DNA from: Verrucomicrobiaceae bacterium
GTDB taxonomy: Bacteria > Verrucomicrobiota > Verrucomicrobiia > Verrucomicrobiales > Akkermansiaceae
NCBI GenBank assembly: GCA_027486655.1
Contig: JAIXOR010000086.1
Coordinates: 168,661 to 232,660, forward strand
Reading direction: 5' to 3'
DNA length: 64,000 bases
Shown: positions 8,307-18,032 of the stretch, in pieces
Layout of the letters: each line of letters starts with the position of its first letter
Position numbering within the stretch: the first letter of the stretch is position 1
The notes under the pieces: model-generated
What the model was told of the DNA's origin: nothing
Seen by the model: only the letters and a program-made list of their open reading frames with translations
The model's database searches: none
Made by a program: the position numbers and the translations under genes

Positions 8307-9536
8307 TCACTCGCCATCCGGAAGATAGGCCGCCTCGCGGTCGAGTTGAAAGGACCAGCGCAGCGGTGCTTCCACGGCCTTGCCTGCCTTGTCCTTCCAG
8401 CTCACGGAAACCTGGCACGTGGGTTGGCGCAGTTTCCGGTTCACTTGCCAGGAGAACTTTCCGGTCTCCGCAGCGAATTTCGCGGGCACCTCACCGAATC
8501 CCGAGACCTTCATCACCAACGTCGCGGGGTCGAGATCGGTGACCTTGGACAGGTCCGCCGAGATTTCCGGTGTGCGCGAGTTGACGATGGCCCCGGGCTC
8601 GGGAACGACCGGGTGGGGTGTGGTCTGGATCATCCCGGCGATCGCACCTTCGGGGGCGGCGGCCGGGTTTCCGGATTCGCGGAAGGTGGTGGCGAATTCG
8701 AAGATCTTGTCGTAGTTCCCGAGGATCATGTAGCGCGGCAGGTTTGCATCCGGCATGGATCGTTTCACCTTGCCCGGCTGCACGGTGAAGGCGTGCGTGT
8801 AGCCGAACTCCTTGGCCAGCGGCAGCATTTCCTCGGTGAAAAAGCCACCGGGATACGAATAGGTGGCGGCCTTGACCTTGAACTTGGACTCCAGAAAGCG
8901 CTTTGATTCGCCCATTTCCTTGCGCAGATATGCGTCGTAGGCGTCCGGTCCCTTTTTGCGATGGCTTTTCACCGTGAGCGGATAGGGGTGGCTCACCGAG
9001 TGGCTGCCGATGGTGGCGCCGGAGCGGATCATTTCCTCGATCATCGCCGTGGTCAGCGCCTTGCCTCCGCCGTCGACGTAGTTTTTGTAGAGGTAGAGGG
9101 TGTAGGGATAGCCGAACTCCTTGAGGATCGGAAAGGCATCGGTGTAAACCGACTTCCACCCGTCATCGAGGGTGATCACGATCGACTTGTCCGGGATTTT
9201 GCGTCCGCCGCGTTTCCATTCCGAGAAGTCTTCCAGGGACACCACGCTGATTCCGAGCTGGCGGATGGTTTCCATCTGCTTGCGGAACTTGGAGGTGCGG
9301 ATGCGCATGGCAGTCTCCGGTGCGGTCTCCGAAAAATCGTGATATCCGAGCACCGAGACCCGGACGCCGTCATCCGGTTCCTCCTCGACGACGGTGGCGA
9401 CCGGCGGCGCTGCGGGGGCGGCCTCGGCCGAAGGAGCCGCGGCAGGCGTCTCCGCCGGCGGAATGACCGGGGCGGGTTCCTGGGCGAGCAGTAGTCCCGC
9501 GCTCAGGTGAAGAAGGAGAAGGGTGCGTCGCATCAT
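8307..9536 (-). CDS. Secreted polysaccharide deacetylase (NodB-fold)
   Basis: About 409 residues. I start it at MMRRTLLLLHLSAGLLLAQ because this gives a clean signal peptide; an upstream in-frame ATG at 9614 would bury it behind a Pro-rich stretch. After an Ala/Pro-rich linker, the NodB domain shows VSVLGYHDFSE, ITLDDGWKS (metal-binding Asp and catalytic Asp) near residue 124, GSHSVSHP (the two metal His) near 178, and YSYPGGFF. Such enzymes remove N- or O-acetyl groups from chitin, peptidoglycan or exopolysaccharide. The C-terminal 130 residues look like a beta-rich domain with no recognised family. Substrate is not predictable. Confidence 0.82.
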   Translation of the reverse strand: MMRRTLLLLHLSAGLLLAQEPAPVIPPAETPAAAPSAEAAPAAPPVATVVEEEPDDGVRVSVLGYHDFSETAPETAMRIRTSKFRKQMETIRQLGISVVSLEDFSEWKRGGRKIPDKSIVITLDDGWKSVYTDAFPILKEFGYPYTLYLYKNYVDGGGKALTTAMIEEMIRSGATIGSHSVSHPYPLTVKSHRKKGPDAYDAYLRKEMGESKRFLESKFKVKAATYSYPGGFFTEEMLPLAKEFGYTHAFTVQPGKVKRSMPDANLPRYMILGNYDKIFEFATTFRESGNPAAAPEGAIAGMIQTTPHPVVPEPGAIVNSRTPEISADLSKVTDLDPATLVMKVSGFGEVPAKFAAETGKFSWQVNRKLRQPTCQVSVSWKDKAGKAVEAPLRWSFQLDREAAYLPDGE

Positions 9537-9610
9537 CGATATTGGAAACCTAGCCGGGGGCGGAGGGATAGGGAAGTCCCAAGAATCCACGCAGCAGTCC
9601 GGGTGCGGGA

Positions 9611-11527
9611 TCACTTGAGATCAGAGAGAAAGCCAACGATGGCTCCCTGGACGTGCGGGCTGGCGAGATTTCCGAGGTGGCCACCGTCCGGGAACACCCT
9701 GAGGTTTTCACGACCCAGGGTGGAGCCGAGCCAGGCAAGGTCTCCTGGAGCCAGAAGGAAGTCGTTGCGATTGGTGATGACCCGCGCCTTCGATTGACTG
9801 CGCAAGGGCGCAGCGAAGTTCCTGAGGGTGACCTGCCGCTGGAACTCAGCCTGGCTGATTCCCTTGGAAGCGAGATAGGGAACCGCGAAGATGCGGACGT
9901 AGTCCTTGAACGAGTAATCCATGATCTCCTCGTAAGCCGGCTCCCTGCGCCACTTCGAGAGCGGGGTTTGCAGAATACCGAGGTTTTCCCGCGTCTGGCT
10001 GCTGAAGATGATGTCGCGAAGGGTCAGGCGGAAATTCGCGCCGATGAGAAACTTCGACTCGATCGCATCAAACGGCGGAGCCGCCAGTGCGGACGGGGGC
10101 AGGGCGGTGAGCCCGCCGACCTTGTGAACGGCATTGTTGACCCGTTGCTGCCTGCGGTCCGCAGGCCAGGCGAGCGGAGCATCGTGGAAGCTGTCCACGC
10201 ACTCGACTCCGTGATGGAGGCTGATCGGCGTGTTGATGCCGATGTAGCGGTCGAAGCGGAGAAGGTCTGCCGCCTGCCGTTTTTCGTGGGCGGCGAGATA
10301 GAGTGCTTGATAGCCGCCCATCGAGCAGCCGACCAGCGCACGTTTGCCGAGACGCTCCGGGTGCTGCTTTTCCAGACTGCGGTCGATCGCCGTGAGGGCC
10401 GTCAGGAGGTCACCCGTATCCGTCGGCGGATAGGCGGGGATCGCGGCGGTCGACGCGTTCTCCATGAACTCCGGGTGGAACACGCTGGCCACGGCGACCA
10501 CGCTGAATCCATTCTGATAGAGCGCCTCGGCGACGGAAAGGGTGGTGGTGGAGAGCCGGTGGGAACCGAGCCCGGGCGTGACGTAGACAAGGGGTGCCTT
10601 GTGCTTCTGGAGCCAGACATTGAAAGCAAGCCTGCGTCCGGTCGTGGGAACGACCACGCTTGTCTGCCGTCCGGCATGGGCGAAGCCCGGGTTCTTCGTC
10701 TGAATGGCGGCCACTGCCAGCGTCTGCAGGGTGGCCGGGTCCCGAGGTCCGCGCAAGGTCCAGTCGGGAGCTTCATCCTTGGAGATGTAGGACCAGGCCA
10801 GGCGGGTAAGCGAATAGGGATCCGCCTCGGAGCGGACCATCCGCGCGGTCTCGCCGCTGCGTTCGGTGATACGGTTGTAGGTGGTGCCGTAGGAGATCCT
10901 GCGATAAACGCCCACGTAGTTCCAGGGCTCCGTGGCTTCATCGAGAACGCTGCCGGTGGCGCTGCAATCGTCGCTTGGTCCGAGGAACGGGAGCATGACG
11001 TAGGTGGATGGTTTCCAGCCCCAACCCTTGAAGGTCTGTGCGAAATCCGCGCCGGGTTTGGGCATATTCCACCTTGATGCCACGTCGAAGAATCCGGCCA
11101 CGCCCACGGTGCTGTTGGTGAGGAAACGCAGCGAATCGTCGCCAGCGTCCTTCCAACGGCCTTGCAGCGTCTCATTCACCAGGCGGCCGGGGTAGAGCAC
11201 GTTGTGGCTGAAATGGTTGATCGACGAGCGGACCGGCCTCGGCACGATTGTCTGATAGACACGTCCGGTTGGTTCGATCACGCCAAGCAGGAGGCCCCGG
11301 TTCAATCCCCACACCCCGCGGTTCACGGGTTCGAGGGGATCCGCGAGGAAGTCCGGAAGGATGGCCGGGGCCTGGGGCCTGCGCGCCTGGACCTGCGGCG
11401 GTGGCCCGGCCGTGGGGGAACACGAGGAAGCCCAACCCATGGCAAGGATCGAAGTGGTCCGCAGGGCTTTTCCGAACCGGGAGGAGCGGCGGTGCTTAGG
11501 GAGGGAACGGGAAACTCGGATGGACAT
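9611..11527 (-). CDS. MlaA-like lipoprotein fused to an alpha/beta-hydrolase
   Basis: About 638 residues from the ATG at 11527 (alternatives at 11551 and 11596). The N-terminus ends in GWASSC, a plausible lipobox. Residues 55-270 match MlaA/VacJ, the outer-membrane lipoprotein that removes mislocalised phospholipids: DPLEPVNRGVWGLNRG, FLTNSTVGVAGFFDVAS, YVMLPFLGPSD. From about residue 310 a different domain begins, with VTPGLGSHRLS, the nucleophile elbow GCSMGGYQA (Ser near 402), an Asp near 588 (NRNDFLL) and a His near 617 (DGGHLGN), the order expected for an alpha/beta-hydrolase triad. A lipase or esterase acting on lipid handled by the MlaA part is an inference. Both halves are in one unbroken frame. 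Confidence 0.85.
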   Translation of the reverse strand: MSIRVSRSLPKHRRSSRFGKALRTTSILAMGWASSCSPTAGPPPQVQARRPQAPAILPDFLADPLEPVNRGVWGLNRGLLLGVIEPTGRVYQTIVPRPVRSSINHFSHNVLYPGRLVNETLQGRWKDAGDDSLRFLTNSTVGVAGFFDVASRWNMPKPGADFAQTFKGWGWKPSTYVMLPFLGPSDDCSATGSVLDEATEPWNYVGVYRRISYGTTYNRITERSGETARMVRSEADPYSLTRLAWSYISKDEAPDWTLRGPRDPATLQTLAVAAIQTKNPGFAHAGRQTSVVVPTTGRRLAFNVWLQKHKAPLVYVTPGLGSHRLSTTTLSVAEALYQNGFSVVAVASVFHPEFMENASTAAIPAYPPTDTGDLLTALTAIDRSLEKQHPERLGKRALVGCSMGGYQALYLAAHEKRQAADLLRFDRYIGINTPISLHHGVECVDSFHDAPLAWPADRRQQRVNNAVHKVGGLTALPPSALAAPPFDAIESKFLIGANFRLTLRDIIFSSQTRENLGILQTPLSKWRREPAYEEIMDYSFKDYVRIFAVPYLASKGISQAEFQRQVTLRNFAAPLRSQSKARVITNRNDFLLAPGDLAWLGSTLGRENLRVFPDGGHLGNLASPHVQGAIVGFLSDLK

Positions 11528-11678
11528 GGGTGCGCCGGAATCAAAGGACATCCCGCAAGGCAACGCAATCCTGCGCACCTGCGGGGCGGCCATCATCGGA
11601 CGGAAAACCCTCCACGCAAGGGGAAAGCGGACGAATCCCGCCTGAATGCCCCTGCGTGGTGATCTGCCGGCTGCGAAA

Positions 11679-14600
11679 TCAAGCGAGGGTGATTTTCACC
11701 AGAAGGTCATCGCTGTCCACCTGGTCGCCCTTCTTGACGAGCACTTCCGCGATGGTGCCATCGCCACCAGCGCTGACGGTGGTGAGCATTTTCATCGCTT
11801 CGAGCACCACCAGTTTGTCGCCCGCCTTGACCTCCTGACCAACGGAAACCGCCACCTCGGTGACCATGCCCGGCATCGGTGCGCAGGCTTGCGACGGGTC
11901 GTTGGCATCGCCCTTCACACGGCTGGCTTTGGAGACCGACTTGAGCGACTTGTCCAGCACCACGGACTCGCGGGGCATGCCGTTGAGTTCGTAGAAAAGG
12001 GCGCGGCGTCCGGAGCTGTCCGCTTCACCGATCGAGATGAGCTTGATGATGAGGATCTTGCCGGGATCGATCTCGATCTCGATCTCCTCTCCAATCTGAA
12101 GCCCGTAGAAGAAGGCGGGAGTGGGCAGGCCGCTGAGGTCGTCGTATTGGTTCTTGAACGCGGTGAAGTCGGCAAACACCTGAGGATACATCAGGTGCGA
12201 GTAGAGATCGTCCTCGTTTGCCGCACGACCCAGCTTGGTGGAAAGCTCGGTGCGGGTGGCTTCGAGATCGACGGGTTCGGCAAGTTCTCCTGGGCGTTTG
12301 GTGGTGGCCTTGCGGTTGCCGAGAACGACCTTCTGCACCTCGGCGGGCCAACCGCCGTCGGGCTGTCCGAGACCGCCGGCGAGCATGTCGATGACGGATT
12401 CCGGGAAATCGATTGTGCCCGGCTTGAGATTGGGCACATCGGCCGCCTTGATGCCACGGGTGACAAGGAACATGCACATGTCACCCACCACCTTGGAGGA
12501 GGGGGTGACCTTGACGATGTCGCCGAAGAGTTGGTTCACCTCGGCGTAGGTGCGGGCGATTTCGCGCCAGCGGTGGCCGAGGCCCATGGCATTGGCCTGC
12601 TCGCGGAGGTTCGTGTACTGGCCGCCGGGCATTTCGTGTTCATAAACCTCCGCCGTGCCGGAGCGCGGGGCGGAGTCGAAGGGTTTGTAGAATCCGAGCA
12701 CCTCTTCCCAATAGTCGGAGAACTCGTTGAGCGAATCGAAGTCCAGCCCGGGATCGCGCTCGGTCTTGGCGAGGGCGGAGGAGACCGAGTTGAGATTCGG
12801 CTGTGAGGTCGATCCGGACATCGAGGCGATCGCGAGGTCCACGATATCGACTCCGGCGTCGCTGGCGGCGAGCACGGAAGCGGCGTTCAGGCCCGAGGTG
12901 TCATGGGTGTGGAAATGGATGGGAATGCCGATCTCCTGTTTGAGCGCGGTGACCAGCTTGCGGGCGGCGAGCGGTTTGCAAAGGCCGGCCATGTCTTTGA
13001 TGGCGAGGATGTGGGCTCCCATCTTCTCGACTTCCCTGGCCTTCTCGACGTAATATTTGAGCGAATACTTGTCCCGCTTCTCGTCGTTGATGTCGCCGGT
13101 ATAACAGATCGCGGCCTCGCAAAGCACCTTGCCGTGCTCGCGTGCGGCCTGCATGGCCACCTGCATGTTGGGAAGGTAATTGAGCGAATCGAAGATCCGG
13201 AAGATGTCCATGCCCGAGTCCGCCGAGTGCTTCACGAATCCGGCGACCACATTGTCCGGATAGTTCGAGTAACCCACCGCATTGGAGCCGCGGAAGAGCA
13301 TCTGGAAGCAAAGGTTCGGGATCTTTTCGCGCAGGCGGCGCAGCCGGTCCCAGGGGCACTCGGAGAGGAAGCGCATCGCCGTGTCGAAGGTGGCTCCACC
13401 CCACATTTCCAACGAGAAAAGCTGGGGCAGACGATGGGCGATCGCCTCGGCCACGCGGAGCATGTCGTAGGAACGCATGCGGGTGGCGATGAGCGACTGG
13501 TGGGCGTCGCGAAGCGTGGTGTCGGTGATCAGCAGGCGCTTTTCATCGAGGATCCATTTGGAGAATTGATCCGGGCCGAGTTCGCGGAGCAGGTCGCGGG
13601 TTCCCTTGGGCACCTCGGCATGGTGTTCGATGACGAGCGAGTCCGGCACATGCGCCTTGGGCATGGCGGCCGCGGGTTTCCAGCCTTTGGCGGTGGCGTT
13701 GCCGTTGATGGTGATGTCCGAGAGGTAGGAAAGCGTCCTCGTGGCCCGGTCGCGGCGGGTGCGGAACTGGAACAGCTCGGTCTTGGTATCGATCAGCTTG
13801 GTGTGTGCCTGGCCGGAGCGGAAGGTGTCGTCCGCGATGACGTTCTCCAGGAAGGGAATGTTGGTCTTCACCCCGCGGATGCGGAACTCGCGCAGGGCGC
13901 GGTCCATCCGTTGGCAGGCCATCGGGAAATCCCGGCCCATCGCGGTGATCTTCACCAGCATCGAGTCGTAATACGGCGTGACCACCGAACCCGCGTCTCC
14001 CGATGCGGCGTCCAGACGGATGCCGAAACCGGCGGCCGAGCGGTAGTTGAGAATGCGTCCGTAGTCCGGCGCAAAACCCTTCTGTGGGTCCTCCGTGGTG
14101 ACGCGGCATTGGATGGCGAAGCCGTTGCACGGGATTTCGTCCTGCGGAGGGATCGCCACCTCGCCGCCGAAAAGCGGACTGCCCTGAGCGATGAGGATTT
14201 GCGAGCGGACGAGGTCGATGCCGGTCACGCACTCGGTCACGGTGTGTTCGACCTGGATGCGCGGGTTCATCTCGATGAAGAACCAGTCGTTCTTGTCCAT
14301 GTCGTAGAGGAACTCGACGGTGCCCGCATTGTTGTAGCCGATGCCTTTGGCGAGAGCCACGGCGGCGTCGCAGAGCTCCTTGCGCACCTTCGGATCCAGG
14401 TTCATCGCCGGGGCGACCTCGACGACCTTCTGATAGCGGCGCTGCACCGAGCAATCGCGCTCATGCAGGTGGACGACGTTGCCGTGCTGGTCCCCGAGGA
14501 TCTGCACCTCGATGTGTTTCGCACGGGAAATGTAACGCTCGAGGAAAACCGCGGGATTGCCGAAGGCATTGAGCGCCTCGTTCTGGGCCTCCGCCAGCAA

Positions 14601-15158
14601 GCCGGGAAGCTGCGAGGGTTTCTCGACCACGCGCATGCCACGGCCGCCGCCGCCGAAGGCCGCCTTGATGATGAGTGGAAATCCGATCTCGTGCGCCACA
14701 GTGAGCGCCTCGTCGGGATCGGTGATGGGCTCCTCGGTGCCAGGGAGCGTGGGAACTTGGAACTTGTGCGCCAACGTGCGGGCGGCGGTCTTGTCCCCCA
14801 TGTTTTCCAGGAGTTCCGGAGAGGGACCGATGAAGATGATGCCCTCACGCGCGCAGGCCCGGGCGAAGGCGGCGTTTTCCGAAAGGAAGCCGTAGCCCGG
14901 GTGGATCATCGTCACGCCCTTTTGCTTGGCGAGGGCGACGATGCCCTCGACGTCCAGATAGGCACCCACCGGGCCCTTCGAGGCATCGAGCTGATAGGCT
15001 TCGTCCGCCTTGAAGCGGTGGATCGAGAAGCGGTCCTCCTCGGCAAAGATGGAAACCGTGCGCAAACCGAGTTCGTTCGCGGCACGGAAGATGCGGATCG
15101 CGATTTCGCCGCGGTTCGCGGCCATGAGTTTTCCGGGTCGAATGGGCTTTTCGGACAT
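11679..15158 (-). CDS. pyc: Pyruvate carboxylase
   Basis: This 1,159-residue biotin enzyme makes oxaloacetate from pyruvate, bicarbonate and ATP. Order of domains: biotin carboxylase (IRPGKLMAANRGEIAIRIFR at the start, FGGGGRGMRVV in the ATP-grasp lid), carboxyltransferase from about residue 540 (LLITDTTLRDAHQSLIATR, metal-binding HTHDTSG), the PYC/OadA region, then the C-terminal biotinyl domain with LEAMKML near residue 1121, whose Lys is biotinylated. The start at MSEKPIRPGK is chosen because homology begins right there; an open stretch of 35 codons upstream looks non-coding. Full-length single-chain type, so no separate subunits are needed. Confidence 0.97.
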   Translation of the reverse strand: MSEKPIRPGKLMAANRGEIAIRIFRAANELGLRTVSIFAEEDRFSIHRFKADEAYQLDASKGPVGAYLDVEGIVALAKQKGVTMIHPGYGFLSENAAFARACAREGIIFIGPSPELLENMGDKTAARTLAHKFQVPTLPGTEEPITDPDEALTVAHEIGFPLIIKAAFGGGGRGMRVVEKPSQLPGLLAEAQNEALNAFGNPAVFLERYISRAKHIEVQILGDQHGNVVHLHERDCSVQRRYQKVVEVAPAMNLDPKVRKELCDAAVALAKGIGYNNAGTVEFLYDMDKNDWFFIEMNPRIQVEHTVTECVTGIDLVRSQILIAQGSPLFGGEVAIPPQDEIPCNGFAIQCRVTTEDPQKGFAPDYGRILNYRSAAGFGIRLDAASGDAGSVVTPYYDSMLVKITAMGRDFPMACQRMDRALREFRIRGVKTNIPFLENVIADDTFRSGQAHTKLIDTKTELFQFRTRRDRATRTLSYLSDITINGNATAKGWKPAAAMPKAHVPDSLVIEHHAEVPKGTRDLLRELGPDQFSKWILDEKRLLITDTTLRDAHQSLIATRMRSYDMLRVAEAIAHRLPQLFSLEMWGGATFDTAMRFLSECPWDRLRRLREKIPNLCFQMLFRGSNAVGYSNYPDNVVAGFVKHSADSGMDIFRIFDSLNYLPNMQVAMQAAREHGKVLCEAAICYTGDINDEKRDKYSLKYYVEKAREVEKMGAHILAIKDMAGLCKPLAARKLVTALKQEIGIPIHFHTHDTSGLNAASVLAASDAGVDIVDLAIASMSGSTSQPNLNSVSSALAKTERDPGLDFDSLNEFSDYWEEVLGFYKPFDSAPRSGTAEVYEHEMPGGQYTNLREQANAMGLGHRWREIARTYAEVNQLFGDIVKVTPSSKVVGDMCMFLVTRGIKAADVPNLKPGTIDFPESVIDMLAGGLGQPDGGWPAEVQKVVLGNRKATTKRPGELAEPVDLEATRTELSTKLGRAANEDDLYSHLMYPQVFADFTAFKNQYDDLSGLPTPAFFYGLQIGEEIEIEIDPGKILIIKLISIGEADSSGRRALFYELNGMPRESVVLDKSLKSVSKASRVKGDANDPSQACAPMPGMVTEVAVSVGQEVKAGDKLVVLEAMKMLTTVSAGGDGTIAEVLVKKGDQVDSDDLLVKITLA

Positions 15159-15228
15159 GTGTGCGGGCTGTCTTAGGGGGGGGGATTGCCGGAGTGAAGA
15201 GAAATCCGAAGCCCCCCATGAAAACGGC

Positions 15229-16488
15229 TCAACCCCGGTTCCAGGATGGCAAGGTCTCTGCAAGAATCTTCATGATCCTCGCCCGCTCCGGGCCCCGGAG
15301 GTCCGGGTGGCTGCCCGAACCGGGCGGCGCGGTCAGGACCTCCCGCAGTTTGGCCATAACGGCCGATTCCAGCCGGTCCGGCATGGACTCGAAGGCCTTG
15401 GAATACACCATGAACGAACAGCGGTGCTTGAAAAGGCGGGTATGCAGCTGGAAGTCCGCCAGCGATCGGCCATCCCGCGATTTCGGGAAGCGCCTGGCGA
15501 AGGCCTCCTGAAACGCCGGATCCCCCTCGATCCCGCCCTCGCCGGGGTCCGCTTCTCGGGCAAAGAGGAGCGCATCCACGATCTTGACCGCCGCCGCATC
15601 CGCCTGCCGACCGGCTCCACCTTGATCCGGGTCTCTGGTGGGATCCAGCGATTTTTCCAGCCAACTCACCCGCCGGTAGTTCATCGAGGCGGATGTGATC
15701 AGGTTCTGGACGCGGCATTGGTGTTCGAGGATCATCAGGGCGACCACATCGCTGGTGCTGCGGAGATAGCGGGTGGGTTCGACTTTTCCAGCCACGCTGG
15801 AAAGTTCCGGGGATGGGGTGGGGGCTTCGCGTCCTGCATCTTCCGCGTAGGTGCGGTTTCCCAAATGGGGCTTTCCGATCCGTCCTGTCACATAATACCC
15901 GCCCCAGCGCTCCTCGATGGGGCTTTCGTGATCGATCTGATAGGTGCCCAATGGCAGGATCGGCTGCCCCGATGCATCGGGAAACACCGAGCGCACCAAC
16001 ACGCCGGGAACCGACTCGGTCCGTGCGGTGCCGTGGCATGAAAGGCAGTCCGAGCTGTCCCGCTCCACCCTCATCGGCGCTTCGCCCAGACCGCCGCTGA
16101 CGAGATAGAACACCTGGCCAAGGAGCGGGTCATGGGCCGCCACCTCGATGTCGCCTCCGGGGACGTAACCGACGTAGGAGTTTTCGTTGAAAAACAGGCA
16201 GCGCGGATTTCCCGGATGAATCAGCGAGTTCTGTTTGCTGGTCTTGGAAAATACGAGCACCTGCGACTCTTCGGGGATCTCCAACAGTTTCAAAACGAAG
16301 CGCAACCGATCCAGAGGCGACATCGCCGTGATTCGCCGTCCCTCACGGATTTCGGTCTCCAGACGACCCACCGGGCCGGAGGCGGACGTCTCCGAATAGC
16401 GAACCGGCGGCAGCTCCCAGGGATCCGTCGCTCCTGCCAGCATTCCGATGAGACCGGCGAAGGCCACACACCCGATTCTCCAACTCAT
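15229..16488 (-). CDS. Secreted protein with one c-type haem motif
   Basis: About 419 residues, starting at MSWRIGCVAFAGLIGMLAG, a signal peptide. Near residue 146 lies DCLSCHGTARTES, a CxxCH haem-attachment site; only one is present. Upstream is VLVFSKTSKQNSLIHP, and downstream a long Arg-rich helical part. I do not recognise the family by name; single-CxxCH proteins of this length occur as uncharacterised secreted proteins in Verrucomicrobia and Planctomycetes. It ends 70 bases before pyc on the same strand. Function is unknown; electron transfer or a haem-dependent enzyme in the periplasm are possibilities. Confidence 0.7.
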   Translation of the reverse strand: MSWRIGCVAFAGLIGMLAGATDPWELPPVRYSETSASGPVGRLETEIREGRRITAMSPLDRLRFVLKLLEIPEESQVLVFSKTSKQNSLIHPGNPRCLFFNENSYVGYVPGGDIEVAAHDPLLGQVFYLVSGGLGEAPMRVERDSSDCLSCHGTARTESVPGVLVRSVFPDASGQPILPLGTYQIDHESPIEERWGGYYVTGRIGKPHLGNRTYAEDAGREAPTPSPELSSVAGKVEPTRYLRSTSDVVALMILEHQCRVQNLITSASMNYRRVSWLEKSLDPTRDPDQGGAGRQADAAAVKIVDALLFAREADPGEGGIEGDPAFQEAFARRFPKSRDGRSLADFQLHTRLFKHRCSFMVYSKAFESMPDRLESAVMAKLREVLTAPPGSGSHPDLRGPERARIMKILAETLPSWNRG

Positions 16489-16529
16489 ACTCGTAGATTT
16501 ACGCCGCCAAACCCGCCAACCTTGCGTGC

Positions 16530-18032
16530 TCAGGGTCGGCTGGTGATCTCGGAAAGCAGGGTCGCAAGGCGGGTGCACAGTTCGGGCTGGGACTCCGCGA
16601 GATTGTCGGTCTCGCCCGGATCCTTGGACAATTGATAGAGCTGGGGCCGCCCGCTGTTGCCGGAGCGCATGTCCTTGAAGGTCGGCGCGCCCTTGGACGC
16701 GGGGATGAATTTCCAGTCCCCCTCGCGCAGGGCAAGGCCGGACATCCCGTGCTGGACGACGTGGCTGCGGCCGGTCCGGTTTTTCCCTAACAGGACGTCG
16801 AGCGCATCCAGCCCGTCTCCCGGTGGCGGCCGGTGCCCGACGAGCGCGGCGAAGGTGGCGGTGAAATCCACCTGCGAGAAAAGCGCATCGCTCACCCCCG
16901 TGGAAATCCGCCCCGGCCAGGAAACGATCATCGGCACGCGGGTGCCGGCTTCGAGCTTGGAATACTTGCCGCCACTCAGCGGGCCGGCGGGCTTGTGGTC
17001 CCCGTTCATCGCCACCGCACCATCCTCGTAGCCGTCGTCGAGGACCGGTCCGTTGTCACTGCTGAGGATGATCAGGGTGTTTTCTAACAGTTTCAACCGT
17101 TCAAGCCGTTCCACCACGGCCCCCACATGCGAGTCGAGCTGGACGATCGCATCCCCGCGCGGTCCGAGGCCGGATTTTCCGACAAAACGGGCCGCCGGAA
17201 CCCGCGGGACGTGCGGCTCGTGAAGCGCGAAAAAGAGGAAGAAGGGCCGCTCCTTTTCCCGCTCGATGAACTTCAGGGCCTGGGCGGTGAATTCATCGCC
17301 AAGCTCGTCATCCTTCCACATGGCCTTCGCGCCTCCCGACATGAAACCGATGCGGCTCACCCCGTGGGTGATGGTGTCGCTGTGCTGGTCGTCCGCGCCG
17401 AACTTCCGTTGGCCGGGGTTTTCACGCCCGGTGGGCAGGTTGCCGACCTTCTGCTTGTAACTCACCTGGATGGGGTCCGCGGGGTCGAGGTTGCGGACTC
17501 GGTCGTTCTCCACGTAAACGGTGGGCACGCGATCCCCGGTGGCGGCCATGATGAAGCAGTGGTCGAAGCCGATCTGCTGCGGCCCCGCCTTGATGGATGC
17601 ATTCCAGTCCACCGGCTCGCTCGCGGTCCCGAGACCGAGGTGCCATTTGCCGACCACGCCAGTCCGGTATCCGGCCGCTTTCAAGACCGAGGCGAGCGTG
17701 GGACTGCCCGGTGGAATGATCATCGATGCGTCACCCGGCAGGATGCCCGTGCCCTCCCGCTTCCAGGGATAGCGGCCGGTGAGCAGTGCATAGCGGGAGG
17801 GGGTGCAGGTCGAGGACGTGGCATAAGCCGAGGTGAAACGCATGCCGTTTGCCGCGAGCCGGTCGATGTGGGGGGTGGGGATGGACCTGCCTCCATAACA
17901 TCCCGGGTCGCCATATCCGAGGTCGTCCGCGTAGATGAGGATGATGTTGGGTGCGGCCGCGGCTTGGAGGATGAGCGCCGGAAGGATGAGGAGCTTGCGG
18001 ATCATGGAGGTGGATGGCAGCCCGTGTTTCAT
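16530..18032 (-). CDS. Secreted arylsulfatase family protein
   Basis: About 500 residues, type I sulfatase. The signal peptide is MIRKLLILPALILQAAA; the mature part begins PNIILIYADDLGYGDPGCYG with metal-binding Asp pair. The formylglycine motif CTPSR is near residue 74, inside SSTCTPSRYALLTGRYP, so a maturing enzyme (anaerobic or FGE type) must act on this Cys. GKWHLGLG and SSDNGP (metal site) follow. I use the ATG at 18032 because it overlaps the upstream stop as ATGA; the ATG at 18005 gives a shorter and more typical signal peptide and may be the real start. It removes sulfate esters, most likely from polysaccharide; substrate is unknown. Confidence 0.92.
   Translation of the reverse strand: MKHGLPSTSMIRKLLILPALILQAAAAPNIILIYADDLGYGDPGCYGGRSIPTPHIDRLAANGMRFTSAYATSSTCTPSRYALLTGRYPWKREGTGILPGDASMIIPPGSPTLASVLKAAGYRTGVVGKWHLGLGTASEPVDWNASIKAGPQQIGFDHCFIMAATGDRVPTVYVENDRVRNLDPADPIQVSYKQKVGNLPTGRENPGQRKFGADDQHSDTITHGVSRIGFMSGGAKAMWKDDELGDEFTAQALKFIEREKERPFFLFFALHEPHVPRVPAARFVGKSGLGPRGDAIVQLDSHVGAVVERLERLKLLENTLIILSSDNGPVLDDGYEDGAVAMNGDHKPAGPLSGGKYSKLEAGTRVPMIVSWPGRISTGVSDALFSQVDFTATFAALVGHRPPPGDGLDALDVLLGKNRTGRSHVVQHGMSGLALREGDWKFIPASKGAPTFKDMRSGNSGRPQLYQLSKDPGETDNLAESQPELCTRLATLLSEITSRP

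Noticed and set aside
12903..15176. Long open frame of over 750 codons on the + strand opposite pyc
   Set aside because: Mirror of the pyc coding strand in GC-rich DNA; no known domain, and pyc explains the sequence fully.
15170..15190. Run of nine G between pyc and its neighbour as a phase-variable tract
   Set aside because: It lies in the leader, not in a coding frame or between promoter boxes that I can define; likely chance in GC-rich DNA.
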